Of a stretch of 64,000 bases of DNA, positions 33,601 to 42,115 are shown one piece after another (the stretch's first letter is position 1; the number at the start of each line of letters is the position of its first letter). Source of the stretch: a virus; the IMG/VR virus record IMGVR_UViG_3300036715_001368, positions 1 through 64,000 of that record, one strand, 5' to 3'. The notes beneath the pieces were generated by a model, which was not told the DNA's origin, searched no databases, and was given only the letters and a program-made list of their open reading frames with translations. The position numbers were made by a program, and so were the translations under genes.

Positions 33601-33908
33601 TTACTCCTGCCGATGCTGCCGATGGTGTCGGGACTCGTTCTCCTGCGGCTGGTGCCAAAGGTCGCAAGCTCCCGAACGTCGACAAGGCATCGCCGGCCGC
33701 CCAGGTGGCCAGCGCCTCAGACATCGCTGCCGCGAACGCGATGATGTCCCAGCAGCTCGCTCAGATGAACGCGAACATCGCCTCCATGTCTCAGCGTCCG
33801 ATGGTCGCTGAGGTCAACCTCGATGGGCGAAAGTTCGGGCAGGCCATGTTCCAGTATCAGCTGAGCGGTGCCGTGCAGACCGCCGGCAACGCCGTTGGAC
33901 CAAGGTGA
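30666..33908 (+). CDS. Tape measure protein
   Basis: This 1080-aa protein sets tail length and is threaded inside the tube before being ejected. It is long, mostly helical, Lys/Ala/Gly-rich, with hydrophobic segments near 510-535 and 680-705 (FAIGALVIAMLLSSSARAIV) and a coiled N-terminus. At roughly 0.15 nm per residue it predicts a tail of about 160 nm. No peptidoglycan hydrolase domain is evident. It follows the chaperone gene, as in nearly all long-tailed phages. A TGT-TATAGT extended -10-like sequence (30649-30654) lies 11 nt before the ATG. Confidence 0.92.
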   Translation: MGNGLAGAGSNDQGTLNVDLQARDSGLVSKLKEVFKATEQTDAAFKRLSEGAGKWGKAFIDKVGSMSSRATGLMGNIAGRVDSMVDRAMNPDIPYDSALAEFNKSFAAMNVGMNVNEKETNKWKNSIIAAHFRTGESLDGMAKGLTEMRKQGVDVEKAMGTKGMSGTMTRMAKVMSVFELDGGKLATTFSTLKKTFNMDEMAAKTLGDRIFTIGKVFNIGREAVQAWPDIVNDLSKEFADMGKKAKPEDIQKFAESIVTLGGAITEGLGKPAEESLGLSRQIFSVLAGEKKDIQNMFRGMGGEIGKLGMQLAETGASADEMFALIQKDPQKFMEGLQNLAKNAEASGGRMGPAFQRLAGTVNSVLGSDATNLMQANWGKINDKLKQLPGALAKSGDAMGKAAEAAHKFVGSGNPVQAMIDRFHMKTFSLVQTDFNAWFGNLQKGFEGTSTKLSELADPAVHGKSVAGLTHRLLLMQRVGLSGLFTQTSKAGNAFGVFATQATGALGAMSKLGISLRDLPTLIGAGGPVLLAMALFDKGLRQDVIGSVKKASEWFKGEGPKAFNTFKEKMGEVWTDIGPMIDDFVSAIEAAGPSIMEGIAGMLSKVDWEGGASKLGEFATRGATAIGKLIVDAIGGFFDSDGVHVTLGGSIGSALYKSGKGALEGLWKGIWDNKATFGSNLRTLGKFAIGALVIAMLLSSSARAIVGKAALGMGKAMFAPIYKAGAAVASKLGKKFETLAGKIKDSFDKHKKDIGNTAIAVFSAYMWLKDNMVEENAELSKSWNDTNKSFADKSTDTFEYILTAAGKFADQFTGGALGDMIGGWTNMHKKFSITWRGFLLMVTEGMGFIVKHVDIGFTKMWGGVKMGAYAASGLIATVVNALVAKISSTLADMLDKIGAPSALVNSLKDMARDRLKDNDAMTSELHRMQWETDLEVASKEKSYAAADKEIDRQKGQLANEDYAIKMDDLTKKYAKPKASVTPADAADGVGTRSPAAGAKGRKLPNVDKASPAAQVASASDIAAANAMMSQQLAQMNANIASMSQRPMVAEVNLDGRKFGQAMFQYQLSGAVQTAGNAVGPR

Positions 33909-33911
33909 TCA

Positions 33912-34232
33912 ATGTCTGTTCGAATCCCCCCTCGCAGCCGCCTCCAGTTCGCAAACCTCGTCAGTGTGAGTGACACCGAGTTCTGGGATGTTCCGATCAT
34001 CCCCGCGATCGATCCGCAGCCGGACGATGAGCTGTACCAATGGGACGAGCTTGATCGCATCGAGGATCTTGCGTTCGAGTACTACAGAGACTCCACGCTT
34101 TGGTGGGTGATCGCGAAGCGAAACAACCTCCAAGACCTGCCGTTCAGCATCGCGACAGGTGACAAGATCTACATCCCGTCGCGGACGTTTGTCTTCGAGA
34201 AGCTCTTCACGCAGCAGTCGACGGGAGGCTAG
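33912..34232 (+). CDS. LysM-like baseplate protein (T4 gp53-like)
   Basis: This 106-aa protein ends in a LysM-like segment (YQWDELDRIEDLAFEYY ... WWVIAKRNN ... GDKIYIPS) as in T4 gp53 and related baseplate wedge or tube-junction proteins. It starts 3 nt after the tape measure and 2 nt before the hub gene, so the baseplate genes are one transcription unit. Confidence 0.8.
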   Translation: MSVRIPPRSRLQFANLVSVSDTEFWDVPIIPAIDPQPDDELYQWDELDRIEDLAFEYYRDSTLWWVIAKRNNLQDLPFSIATGDKIYIPSRTFVFEKLFTQQSTGG

Positions 34233-34234
34233 CC

Positions 34235-35659
34235 ATGCCGCAACCGTTCGCGTTCCGTGCTGCGTGGGTGAACATCATGGTCTACAACCCCGAGACGGGA
34301 CAGACTCAGCGCTTCGATGCGGGACAGACCCGCGGTGAAGGGAAGTACCTTCCGTACTTCAGCAGCATGACTGTCAAGACTGGCCTCGCGCACAACTCGG
34401 AGGTCGCTGTTGTTCTGTGTCCGCCGCGGTACGAGGACTTCATCGATCTGATCGAGAGCCCATGGGTCCGGCTGTACAACTCGCTCGGCGTGCGCTGGGG
34501 CTACACGGACGATCCGTCACACGTATCGCCTTGGTACTGGTCGTTCATGAAGCCGCCGACGATTGGGATCGACGTCGAGAGTTTTTCGATCACGCTGAAC
34601 GGTACCGGGTTCGAGTTTTCGATGATGCGGAAGGGGTCGGCGAAGGTGTGGGCGTCCGAGGGCGGAACGCCGGGACCACGTTCGTTGATGGACGTTATCA
34701 AGGAGATCGTCTCTGTGTACGGAATGCCGATTGTCTTGAACAACGGCAAGCCATTCCCGAAGATCATCGCAGACGCGCTCAACGAGCCTCGCAAGTCGCT
34801 CGTACAAAGTGGCGTCAACGACTGGGCCTTCATTCGAAAGTCGATTGAGCCCCTGGGTCTCTGGATGTTCGTCGCGAAGGGCTTCGAGATCCACATCCTG
34901 AAGGGCAACGATCCGGAGCCGCCCAGCCGAATCTTCCGCGTCTATGGCAAGTCGAACCCGGCAGATGGCATTTGGCCTGCATGGGGGTACTCGACGGAGA
35001 CCAATGCGATGTTCCTTCCCGGCCGCGGTGTCGCAGCGACAACCTTCGGTCCCAACGCCGATCGAACGCAGAAGGTTTCGACGGTCGAGGAGAATGTCCT
35101 CAAGATCGACTGGAGCAAGGTCAAGACGAAGGGAACGCTTGGCACAATCGTGACCGATGTCGGATCGTCAGGCATCACCATTCCACGCGACGCGAAGGAC
35201 CAGTCCACGCTGCCGCAGGACATCCCTGCTCATCCGGATGCTGGTGGAGCCAAGGCGAGCGTAGCTGCTGCCGGCAACGAGTCGACAGAGCGCATGCCGC
35301 TGTCGAGTCAGCAGGAGGACGGTCAGGCCATTGCGTTCGGCAAGAGCGACAACAACGTCGAGAAGACGGGCCAGACGGCCGAGTTCGAGTCGATCGACGA
35401 TCCGACGCTGCTACCTGGTGACCTTGTGCGCATGGAGATGACAGGGAAGCCCTTCGAAGGAAACCACCGAGTTCAGTTCATTGAACACCGCATCGGTGGG
35501 GGAGAGTTCGGCGTGATGCACCTCACGGTGATGGCCAGCGGCATCATCGGCGCGTTCGCGAATCCGAAGAATGTGACTGACGCAGCGAGCGCTGGCGACA
35601 AGCCTGCGACCAACGATGACAGCGACGACAAGTCGGCGGACAAGGGAGCAGGCGTATGA
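34235..35659 (+). CDS. Baseplate hub protein (gp27/gpD-like)
   Basis: This 474-aa protein fits the hub that connects the tube to the central spike. It has beta domains with IESPWVRLYNSLGVRWGY and a VDVESFSITLNGTG-like strand, followed by RSLMDVIKEIVSVYGMP, SGVNDWAFIRKSIEPLGLWM and GFEIHILKG, the order seen in gp27/gpD/VgrG N-terminal hub domains. The C-terminal 120 residues include a linker and a DDPTLLPGDLVRMEMTG barrel strand. It overlaps the spike gene by 4 nt. Confidence 0.82.
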   Translation: MPQPFAFRAAWVNIMVYNPETGQTQRFDAGQTRGEGKYLPYFSSMTVKTGLAHNSEVAVVLCPPRYEDFIDLIESPWVRLYNSLGVRWGYTDDPSHVSPWYWSFMKPPTIGIDVESFSITLNGTGFEFSMMRKGSAKVWASEGGTPGPRSLMDVIKEIVSVYGMPIVLNNGKPFPKIIADALNEPRKSLVQSGVNDWAFIRKSIEPLGLWMFVAKGFEIHILKGNDPEPPSRIFRVYGKSNPADGIWPAWGYSTETNAMFLPGRGVAATTFGPNADRTQKVSTVEENVLKIDWSKVKTKGTLGTIVTDVGSSGITIPRDAKDQSTLPQDIPAHPDAGGAKASVAAAGNESTERMPLSSQQEDGQAIAFGKSDNNVEKTGQTAEFESIDDPTLLPGDLVRMEMTGKPFEGNHRVQFIEHRIGGGEFGVMHLTVMASGIIGAFANPKNVTDAASAGDKPATNDDSDDKSADKGAGV

Positions 35660-36633
35660 ACGATCCCTCCTACAAGGGCATGATCGACCATGGTCTGGAG
35701 AAGACCCACGATCGCTGGTACGGCAACTACCGTGGCATCGTCGTCGACAACAAGGATCCGCAGGGCCTTGGTCGTATCAAGGTGCGCGTACCGGTCGTTG
35801 CGGGGAACGACACGCTTCCCATCTGGTGCTATCCCGAGTCACTCGGTGCCGGGCAGAAGAGTGGCTTCTTCTGGCCTCCGGATGAGGGCGATGGCGTCAA
35901 CGTTTGGTTCGAGATGGGCGATACCCGGTTCCCGAACTACACGGGCGGCTGGTTTGGCGACGTAGACGGAGTCTCCGATGTGCCGGACGAGTTTGCGCCT
36001 GAGAAGGGCAAGTCACCCACCCGTCGTGGCTTCCGCCTGAAGAACGGCATGTTCATGCTGTTTGAGACCAAGGAGGGAGAGGAGCTCGTTCAGATCGCAT
36101 GGTCCAACGGCGACACCGCAGATGCCAAGAAGGCCGTGTTCGCGATGGACAAGAACGGGTCCATCTCGATGGTCTCGAAGAGCGGTCGCCGTCTTCAGCT
36201 CGACGAAGAAAACAAGCAGTTTTTCTACTCGGACGTGGACGACGGCGGCAACGCCATCAACACGCTCAGCGCAGATCTGTCCAAGGGGTGGGTGATCAGC
36301 GCAGCTGGCGGAGGGACCGTGGCATGCACCATTGCCATGGACCCGAGCAGCCAGAAGATCGCACTCCAGGCCCAGGGAGAGGTGAACGTCTCGGCTCCCA
36401 GCGCATCGTTCGAGTGCGGTACGGTCGCCATCGGCGGCTCGAAGGCGATCTTCTCTCAGGTGCTTGGTGAGCCGCTGATGCTGATCCTGACCCAGTTCAT
36501 CACGCAGGTCGCTGCGATCACAGTGAACACCGGAGTCGGGCCCAGCTCGCCACCGAACAATGCCGACCAGATCTCTGCTCTGTCTGCTCAACTCATCACG
36601 ATGCTCAGCATCGGGCACAAGGTTTCGCCCTGA
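35656..36633 (+). CDS. Central spike protein (gp5/gpV/VgrG-like)
   Basis: This 325-aa protein begins with an OB-fold domain (YRGIVVDNKDPQGLGRIKVRVP ... WCYPESLGAGQKSGFFWPP ... VNVWFEMGD), the signature of gp5/gpV spikes. Residues 140-240 (GSISMVSKSGRRLQLDE ... GWVISAAGGG) look like the beginning of the triple beta-helix. There is no lysozyme domain between them, unlike T4 gp5. A short hydrophobic helical C-terminus follows. The spike punctures the outer membrane during contraction. Confidence 0.85.
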   Translation: MNDPSYKGMIDHGLEKTHDRWYGNYRGIVVDNKDPQGLGRIKVRVPVVAGNDTLPIWCYPESLGAGQKSGFFWPPDEGDGVNVWFEMGDTRFPNYTGGWFGDVDGVSDVPDEFAPEKGKSPTRRGFRLKNGMFMLFETKEGEELVQIAWSNGDTADAKKAVFAMDKNGSISMVSKSGRRLQLDEENKQFFYSDVDDGGNAINTLSADLSKGWVISAAGGGTVACTIAMDPSSQKIALQAQGEVNVSAPSASFECGTVAIGGSKAIFSQVLGEPLMLILTQFITQVAAITVNTGVGPSSPPNNADQISALSAQLITMLSIGHKVSP

Positions 36634-36642
36634 AAGGTCGCA

Positions 36643-37044
36643 GTGTCTCTTCCGTGCGTAGTCATCAAGTTCCCAACGATTGCGCTGCCGATCCCGAGCA
36701 TCAAGTTCCCGGGACTGCCGTCGTTGCCGAGCCTCACGCTGCCGAGCCTCACGCTCATCGGCGTCACGATGCCTTCGCTCAAGCTGCCCGGGTTCTCGTT
36801 GCCGATTCCAAGCATCAAGTTTCCTGGGCTTCCGAGCTTGCCCTCGCTCAGTCTGCCGTCGCTCAACCTGATCGGCGTCAAGATGCCATCGGTCAAGTTG
36901 CCCGGCTTCAGTCTTCCGATCCCGAGCATCAAGTTCCCGAGCATCCCCAAGCTTCCGAGCTTTCCGCCTCCGATGCCGCTCTGCGTCGGTGCGGGAGAGA
37001 ATCCGAACCTCGCCGCGAACGACGCGACGGCACTGGCGGCATGA
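36643..37044 (+). CDS. Proline/leucine 38-residue repeat protein, possible spike tip or baseplate factor
   Basis: GTG 36643 (AAAGG upstream) starts a 133-aa protein made of two full 38-residue repeats (15-52 and 53-90, more than 85% identical) and a partial third (91-113). Each has LPIPSIKFPGLPSLPSL, then LPSL(T/N)LIGV.MPS(L/V)KLPGFS. Apart from the repeats there is only a short Cys-containing tail. The pattern of Pro every 3-4 residues with alternating hydrophobics suggests an extended or solenoid rod. It is placed directly after the spike gene, where other phages encode a PAAR tip; no PAAR motif is seen, so this is inference. Confidence 0.7.
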   Translation: MSLPCVVIKFPTIALPIPSIKFPGLPSLPSLTLPSLTLIGVTMPSLKLPGFSLPIPSIKFPGLPSLPSLSLPSLNLIGVKMPSVKLPGFSLPIPSIKFPSIPKLPSFPPPMPLCVGAGENPNLAANDATALAA

Positions 37045-37051
37045 GGTCAGC

Positions 37052-37519
37052 ATGCCCCTGAATCCCATCCAGCTCGGCGCAGACTTCGAGAAGGTGTTCA
37101 ATTCGAAGCCGCCCACCGCTATGAAGGCGGCCAAGGCGCTTGCTCAGGCGTACGACAAATACGCATCGCAAGCACTTGCGGGAGCGTGCATGCCGACGAC
37201 ACCAGGAAACGTGGCTGCCATGGTGCCCGTCCTGGCAGCGGTCATGGCTCCGTCCCCAGTACCTGGTCTCCTGGAGCTCGGTTGGGCTACCGCTATCGCG
37301 CTCTACTGGATGACCGTTGTCTTTGTGGGTCCGCCAGTACCTCCATCGGTCGCGCCCACCGTGAGCGTATCGATCTCGTTCATTCCTCCAGGTCCGCTAC
37401 TCGCGGTCTTGATGCTGCCTGTCCCTGGTGGAGCTGGGCTGAAACTTGCGATCGCTTGCCACGCATATACCGTCAGTGGTCAGGTAGCTTCTAACGGAGG
37501 TCCGCTCACTCTCGTGTGA
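37052..37519 (+). CDS. Hypothetical hydrophobic baseplate-region protein
   Basis: Start chosen at ATG 37052 (GAGG upstream), since the longer frame to 36989 overlaps the repeat gene. The 155-aa protein has a helical N-terminus (ADFEKVF ... AKALAQAYDKYA) and a Pro/Val/Gly-rich hydrophobic C-terminal half (about 55-150). It lies between spike and gp25-like genes. A baseplate or membrane-contacting role is possible. Confidence 0.65.
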   Translation: MPLNPIQLGADFEKVFNSKPPTAMKAAKALAQAYDKYASQALAGACMPTTPGNVAAMVPVLAAVMAPSPVPGLLELGWATAIALYWMTVVFVGPPVPPSVAPTVSVSISFIPPGPLLAVLMLPVPGGAGLKLAIACHAYTVSGQVASNGGPLTLV

Positions 37520-37529
37520 AGGAACCAGC

Positions 37530-37922
37530 ATGCCCGTAATTGGTACAGGAAAAAGCGTGACTGGTATCGCTTGGCCGTGGGTTCCTTCTTCCGGAGGAAT
37601 TCCTGCTCAGGTCAGCGACCAAGAAGCCGTGGCAGCGAACCTGCTCATCCTGTATTCGACACAACCTGGTGACGACAAGACGGCACCCACGTTCGGTCTG
37701 AACTTGAACAGCTTCGTCTTCGAGACGACGGGGGCCTTGCTTGATAACCTCGTGAAGGTGGAAGTCATCCGGTCTACAGAACTTTGGGAGCCAAGAGTCC
37801 AAGTAATCGACGTTGTGACCGTCGCCGACAACACCGATGACGGAACCGTGGTGACGATCACGGTCGACTACTACTTCATCGGCGTCAGCAGCCAGATCAC
37901 TTTCCAGCGGAGTACGGCATGA
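37530..37922 (+). CDS. Baseplate wedge protein (gp25-like)
   Basis: This 130-aa protein matches the gp25/GPW family: APTFGLNLNSFVFE near residue 52, a helix, then ELWEPRVQVIDVVTV (about 84-98) with the conserved EPR motif, and a final VTITVDYYF strand. gp25 links wedge to sheath and triggers contraction. It overlaps the J-like gene by 4 nt. Confidence 0.88.
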   Translation: MPVIGTGKSVTGIAWPWVPSSGGIPAQVSDQEAVAANLLILYSTQPGDDKTAPTFGLNLNSFVFETTGALLDNLVKVEVIRSTELWEPRVQVIDVVTVADNTDDGTVVTITVDYYFIGVSSQITFQRSTA

Positions 37923-40645
37923 TCCTCTCGGCACCTGAGCTTGCAGACTTCCCGGTGTCCCCGAGCAACGGAGACATCGTCTTCAACACATCGCTGGATG
38001 CTGCTTACGTGTGGGCGCCTGGTGCTCCTGGCGTCGTCAATGGTGGCTGGCTGTTTCTGACCAGCGGGAGCATCTTGCGTTCGTCGGAGCGCGTGACTGA
38101 CACGCTGACGCGCAGCGCCTACGCTGGGCGCGACTACCAGACTTTCCTCGACGAGGTGTCTGCGAACATCAAGTCGAACTTCGGTTCGGTCTACAACGAC
38201 TTCCTGACGGCCGCACCTGGCCGCATGCTGATGCGATTCATCAGCGCCGCCCTCGACACCCTCTCGTTCAACATGGACCAGAGATCGGTCGAGGCGTACA
38301 TGTTCCTGGCAACGCTTCGTTCGAGCATCGCGCGCAACGCGCATCAGCAAGGATACAAGCCCAACAGGGCGACGGCAGCGAGCCTCGATCTCACGCTCAC
38401 GCTCCCCGATGGACCGTACGCGTTCGACGTTTCGATCAAGGCAGGGTTCCAGTTCGATGGACCGAACGGACTTGTGTTCGAGCAGAGCTCAGACACGGTC
38501 ATCCCGTCTGGCTCCACTGTCGCCAGCAACGTTGGATACCACCAGGGCGAGACGGTCATCGAGGTCTTCACAAGCAACGGAACCGCCAACCAGCGGTTCA
38601 AGCTTCGCCGTGTCGGTGCGGATCGCGAGATCGCACGAGACACCGTCACCTGTCTCGTGAACGGCACGACCTGGAACGAAAACGATTTCCTTCCGTTCGC
38701 TCCGGTCAACGAGTTCGAGGTGAGCTACGACACGAGCCCTCCATTCGTGAGGTTCGGCGACAGCGTTCTCGGGAACATTCCTGCTGCTGGTGTCGAGATT
38801 CGAATTAAGTACGTCGCAACCAAGGGAGAGCTTGGAAATTCGGTCCCGGTGAACACCGTGACCCAACCGAAGACTGCTCTGGTGGCGAACTTCCAGGACA
38901 TCACAGTGGTTGGCTCACACACGGGCTCGAGTTCTGGAGGAGCGCCAGCAGAGGATTCGCGTTCGGTGCAGGCAAACTCGCCGCGCTTTTTCTCGACAGC
39001 GAATCGCGCGGTGTCCCAGCCAGACTGGGACGCGTTGCTGAACGTATTCTCCGATGGGTTCGTCGGCACGGTGGCCAAGGGCCGTGCGCAGGTTATCCGT
39101 GGCGTGAAGAAGGAGCTGACGATTCAGAGCCTACTGGCTGCCATCAAGGCCGCCTCTTCTCCGACCGCCGGTCTTGCCACGATCACGGCTGCCAACGTCA
39201 CCATTCGTTCGAAGACGAACGCCGTCAGGGCAAAGGTCGTCGACATCGGCGCTCAGCATGATGCTGTGGCCGCCAAAAAGGCGCTCCTGGACACGTCGCT
39301 TGCAGGATCGCTCACCGACACGAGCAATGCGAAGACGGTTGTCGCCACGCTGAAGGCGGAGCTTGGCGATCTTCCGTACCAAGAGCTTCTCGGCGTGTCG
39401 GACGGCTCGACGACGGTCTTTGCATCCGGGCTGTCCAAGCTGCCGGTTGTACCTGGCACCGTCGCGGTGCTCGTGTCGCCCATGAACACGGTCGCGTCCG
39501 ATTCGAATGGTGACGCGAACTCGTTTCCTGGACAGATCTCCATCGGAGCGTCGGTTTTCACGTCCGACATGGTCGGTCAGATCATCAAGATTGGAGCCGA
39601 CTACAGAAGGATCATCGCCTTCGCGAGCGGCACGCTGGTCACGTACAGTGGACCGAAGATTTCGGGAACGACCCTCCATGTCTACGTCTATGGAAAGACC
39701 ATCCAGGCGTTCGACGATGGAGCCGGCGCGATCGTTGGTGCCGGGATCACAACGGGCACGATCAACTACGCGACTGGGTCCGTCTCGATCACCTTCGCAG
39801 CTGCTCCTTCTGGCGATCCGGGATTTGGTGGTCATCCCGTCATGTGCTCGTACCGATACAAGGACGCGCACATGCGCGGAGAGACGGACTCGATCAACAC
39901 GTACATCGTGGATGCGGAGACCAAGATTGCAACCGCCCAGGCGGACTCCACGGCGATGGCGGCTCTCCTTGCGCTGATCGATGCGGACGAAGCCGCGATC
40001 AATGGTCTTTGCACCAACATCGACACGTCGACAGCAACAAGCGACGGAGGAGTCGGAACGGCCCAGCTGGTTCAGGAAGCCGTAGGGATCGCAGCCGACA
40101 ACCTGGAGTCGTACCTCGACACGGTCATCAGTGGCGAGTGCAAGGCAAACATCGTCCAGTGCAAGATTCTGACGTTGGATGCAAACGACGACTATGCCCC
40201 TCCGACCCAGGCGCTCTGTACGGCCGTGAAGGCGTACTTCGATCCGCTAAAGATCATCACGACCACGTGCTCCGTCGTGAGCGGATACAGGGATCTCATC
40301 GCCGTGAACATCACGATCAAGATCGAGGTGGAGAGAAACTTCCTGTACGCCAAGGTCCGGCCACTCGTCGATGCTGTCGTGACGCCGCTCCTCAAGAAGC
40401 GGGACTACAACGTTCCGCTCTTGGTCTCCACCCTGTACCGCACCATCGTGCCGTTCAACGGCGTGGGTGGCGTGACGGGTGTAGCGAGCGCCATCGTCAA
40501 GATCACGGACACGACCTGGAAGGATCCGTCCAACACGGATCCGGTCGTGATGCCGAACGCGGACGGGGACCTCATCCCGCCGGATGGGACCGCCATCGTC
40601 CGCGGAACGATCACGTACAGCGAGCTCGTTCGAGCGTCGAGCTAG
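37919..40645 (+). CDS. Baseplate wedge protein (gp6/gpJ-like)
   Basis: This 908-aa protein fits Baseplate_J/gp6. It has RDYQTFLDEVSANIKSNF and DFLTAAPGRMLMRFISAALDTL near the N-terminus, a barrel domain (VEIRIKYVATKGELGNSVPVN, about 295-320), and a C-terminal region (VVSGYRDLIAVNITIKIEVE ... YNVPLLVSTLYRTI). Residues about 480-650 are an insertion with the recurring beta module (GTINYATGSVSITFAAAP) interrupted by another small domain (about 530-585). It is larger than T4 gp6 (about 660 aa) largely because of this insertion. Confidence 0.88.
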   Translation: MILSAPELADFPVSPSNGDIVFNTSLDAAYVWAPGAPGVVNGGWLFLTSGSILRSSERVTDTLTRSAYAGRDYQTFLDEVSANIKSNFGSVYNDFLTAAPGRMLMRFISAALDTLSFNMDQRSVEAYMFLATLRSSIARNAHQQGYKPNRATAASLDLTLTLPDGPYAFDVSIKAGFQFDGPNGLVFEQSSDTVIPSGSTVASNVGYHQGETVIEVFTSNGTANQRFKLRRVGADREIARDTVTCLVNGTTWNENDFLPFAPVNEFEVSYDTSPPFVRFGDSVLGNIPAAGVEIRIKYVATKGELGNSVPVNTVTQPKTALVANFQDITVVGSHTGSSSGGAPAEDSRSVQANSPRFFSTANRAVSQPDWDALLNVFSDGFVGTVAKGRAQVIRGVKKELTIQSLLAAIKAASSPTAGLATITAANVTIRSKTNAVRAKVVDIGAQHDAVAAKKALLDTSLAGSLTDTSNAKTVVATLKAELGDLPYQELLGVSDGSTTVFASGLSKLPVVPGTVAVLVSPMNTVASDSNGDANSFPGQISIGASVFTSDMVGQIIKIGADYRRIIAFASGTLVTYSGPKISGTTLHVYVYGKTIQAFDDGAGAIVGAGITTGTINYATGSVSITFAAAPSGDPGFGGHPVMCSYRYKDAHMRGETDSINTYIVDAETKIATAQADSTAMAALLALIDADEAAINGLCTNIDTSTATSDGGVGTAQLVQEAVGIAADNLESYLDTVISGECKANIVQCKILTLDANDDYAPPTQALCTAVKAYFDPLKIITTTCSVVSGYRDLIAVNITIKIEVERNFLYAKVRPLVDAVVTPLLKKRDYNVPLLVSTLYRTIVPFNGVGGVTGVASAIVKITDTTWKDPSNTDPVVMPNADGDLIPPDGTAIVRGTITYSELVRASS

Positions 40646-40653
40646 GAGATCCT

Positions 40654-41070
40654 ATGTCCAAGACACCGCTTTTGCAGTTCGACAAGCCGACCGAGGAACA
40701 GGAGCCTTGGTGGGACTTCCGCGACGCCCTCGATGATGCGTTCGACCGAGCCATCTACTCCGTCTTGGAGATGGAAAACACGGTTCTCGTTGGAGGAGGC
40801 ACGCTGGCGTTCGACGGAACGAACTTCTCCTGGAACGCCGCTCTGGAGCTGCTGAACCTGGTGACAGGCATCGTCATCACGATCCCGGCTGGGTCGATCG
40901 CCGTACCGGATGGAACGATTCTCTACGTGTCTGTCGCCAGGCCGCTGACCGCGAACGTGCCGGCGGCCCCCATCCTGACAGCGAACACGCTCAGTGCCGA
41001 CTTCAGCAAACAGTGGTTCGCCGTCCGTCGTGGAGCACATGTCTACCTGCTTAATGGAACCAAGGTCTGA
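40654..41070 (+). CDS. Baseplate/tail structural protein
   Basis: ATG 40654 with AGGAG upstream gives 138 aa; a longer frame to 39844 overlaps the J-like gene and is rejected. It has a helical start (PTEEQEPWWDFRDALDDAFD) and a beta domain (GGGTLAFDGTNFSWNAALELL ... IPAGSIAVPDGTILYVSV). It lies between the J-like and I-like genes. It may be a small wedge or fibre-attachment protein. Confidence 0.68.
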   Translation: MSKTPLLQFDKPTEEQEPWWDFRDALDDAFDRAIYSVLEMENTVLVGGGTLAFDGTNFSWNAALELLNLVTGIVITIPAGSIAVPDGTILYVSVARPLTANVPAAPILTANTLSADFSKQWFAVRRGAHVYLLNGTKV

Positions 41071-41552
41071 TGGCAAAGGGAGCTGGATATGGGTATGGGA
41101 GGTACGGTCATGGACCGTACGGTCATGCCGATTGGACGTACTTCGTTCTTTATAAGGAGCTGCCGCCGCGCATGCAGCAGCAGGACGCGGACTCGGGTGG
41201 CTACTACGAGAAGTTTGTTCGCGCGCTCTGCCTTCCGATGAACCGCCTTCGGGTGCTGATAAACAACTTCTCGTCGCTCACGAATCCGCTCGAGGTCCGC
41301 CTGGATCTGCTCAGGTACTACAGCGCAAGCTTCGGATTGGAGACCGATACGGTCGAGGCTGAGACGTTCCAGCGTTCAGCCGCGGACATCTACGGGCGCT
41401 TTCGTTTCATCAAGGGCGTGTCGCAGAGCTTCGTGGTCCTTGCTCGGGTCCACGGTTTCGAGGCGACCGTGCAAGAGCTTTGGTTCGACGGCACCAGTCT
41501 CTCGGCAACGCAGACAGGCGTGGTCGATGAGGTTGTGGGGGAGATCCTGTGA
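41070..41552 (+). CDS. Tail protein I-like wedge protein
   Basis: The 160-aa protein begins with a Gly/Tyr-rich stretch (GYGYGRYGHGPYGHADW), common at the start of phage tail proteins, followed by helices (YYEKFVRALCLPMNRLRVLI ... LRLDLLRYYSASFG) and RFIKGVSQSFVVLARVHGFE, as in P2 gpI-like proteins that follow gpJ. It probably completes the wedge. Its ATG shares one base with the previous TGA. Confidence 0.68.
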   Translation: MAKGAGYGYGRYGHGPYGHADWTYFVLYKELPPRMQQQDADSGGYYEKFVRALCLPMNRLRVLINNFSSLTNPLEVRLDLLRYYSASFGLETDTVEAETFQRSAADIYGRFRFIKGVSQSFVVLARVHGFEATVQELWFDGTSLSATQTGVVDEVVGEIL

Positions 41553-42115
41553 CAACGAACACGGTTCCCAACACAAGCGGCCAGTACGGCATCACACCGT
41601 ATGGAGACGGCGAGTATGGCGGGCACGACTCGTCCATTCCGGCGTTCTCTGGAGCGCTGAACTGTCCACCGATCACCCCAGGCACCGTGGAGATTTTCAC
41701 GGCGACGAACACGGTCACGGACGACGGAGAAGGCAACCTCATCGGCCAAGGTGCTGGGACGCTCGACTACAGGACAGGCGAGTTTAGCGTGTCTTTCTCC
41801 ACGCAAGAGATCGGCGCGGTGGTCAAGGCCACGTATATGCCACAAGAAGGCGGGTGCGACTGCGGCTCGTGCAAGACCCACAAGTTCAGGCTCCTCGTCG
41901 TACCGGGTACCAACATCGGGCAGAACCAGATCGCGGTCTCCGACGCTTTTGCTCGGCTGATTCACAAGCTGAAGACGATCACGCCGATCCATGCAGTTTG
42001 GGAGCCGCTGCTCATCAGCGAAAGTATCGAGATTCAGGTCACGACTCTCTTCGATAGAACGTCCGGCGATGCCGTCAATGTGGACGGAACCGGGCTCAGG
42101 GTGGAGGTCACATGA
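41549..42115 (+). CDS. Tail/baseplate protein with recurring beta module
   Basis: GTG 41549 overlaps the previous stop. The 188-aa protein has another QYGITPYGDGEYGG start, then the recurring beta module (about 45-97: GTLDYRTGEFSVSFS), a CDCGSC cluster (about 102-107) and a C-terminal alpha/beta part (HKFRLLVVPG ... SIEIQVTTLFD). Probably a baseplate periphery or fibre-attachment component. Confidence 0.7.
   Translation: MTTNTVPNTSGQYGITPYGDGEYGGHDSSIPAFSGALNCPPITPGTVEIFTATNTVTDDGEGNLIGQGAGTLDYRTGEFSVSFSTQEIGAVVKATYMPQEGGCDCGSCKTHKFRLLVVPGTNIGQNQIAVSDAFARLIHKLKTITPIHAVWEPLLISESIEIQVTTLFDRTSGDAVNVDGTGLRVEVT

Noticed and set aside
36989-37051. Extended N-terminus of the 37052 gene
   Set aside because: It would overlap the repeat gene, is Arg-rich and has no ribosome site; ATG 37052 has GAGG upstream.
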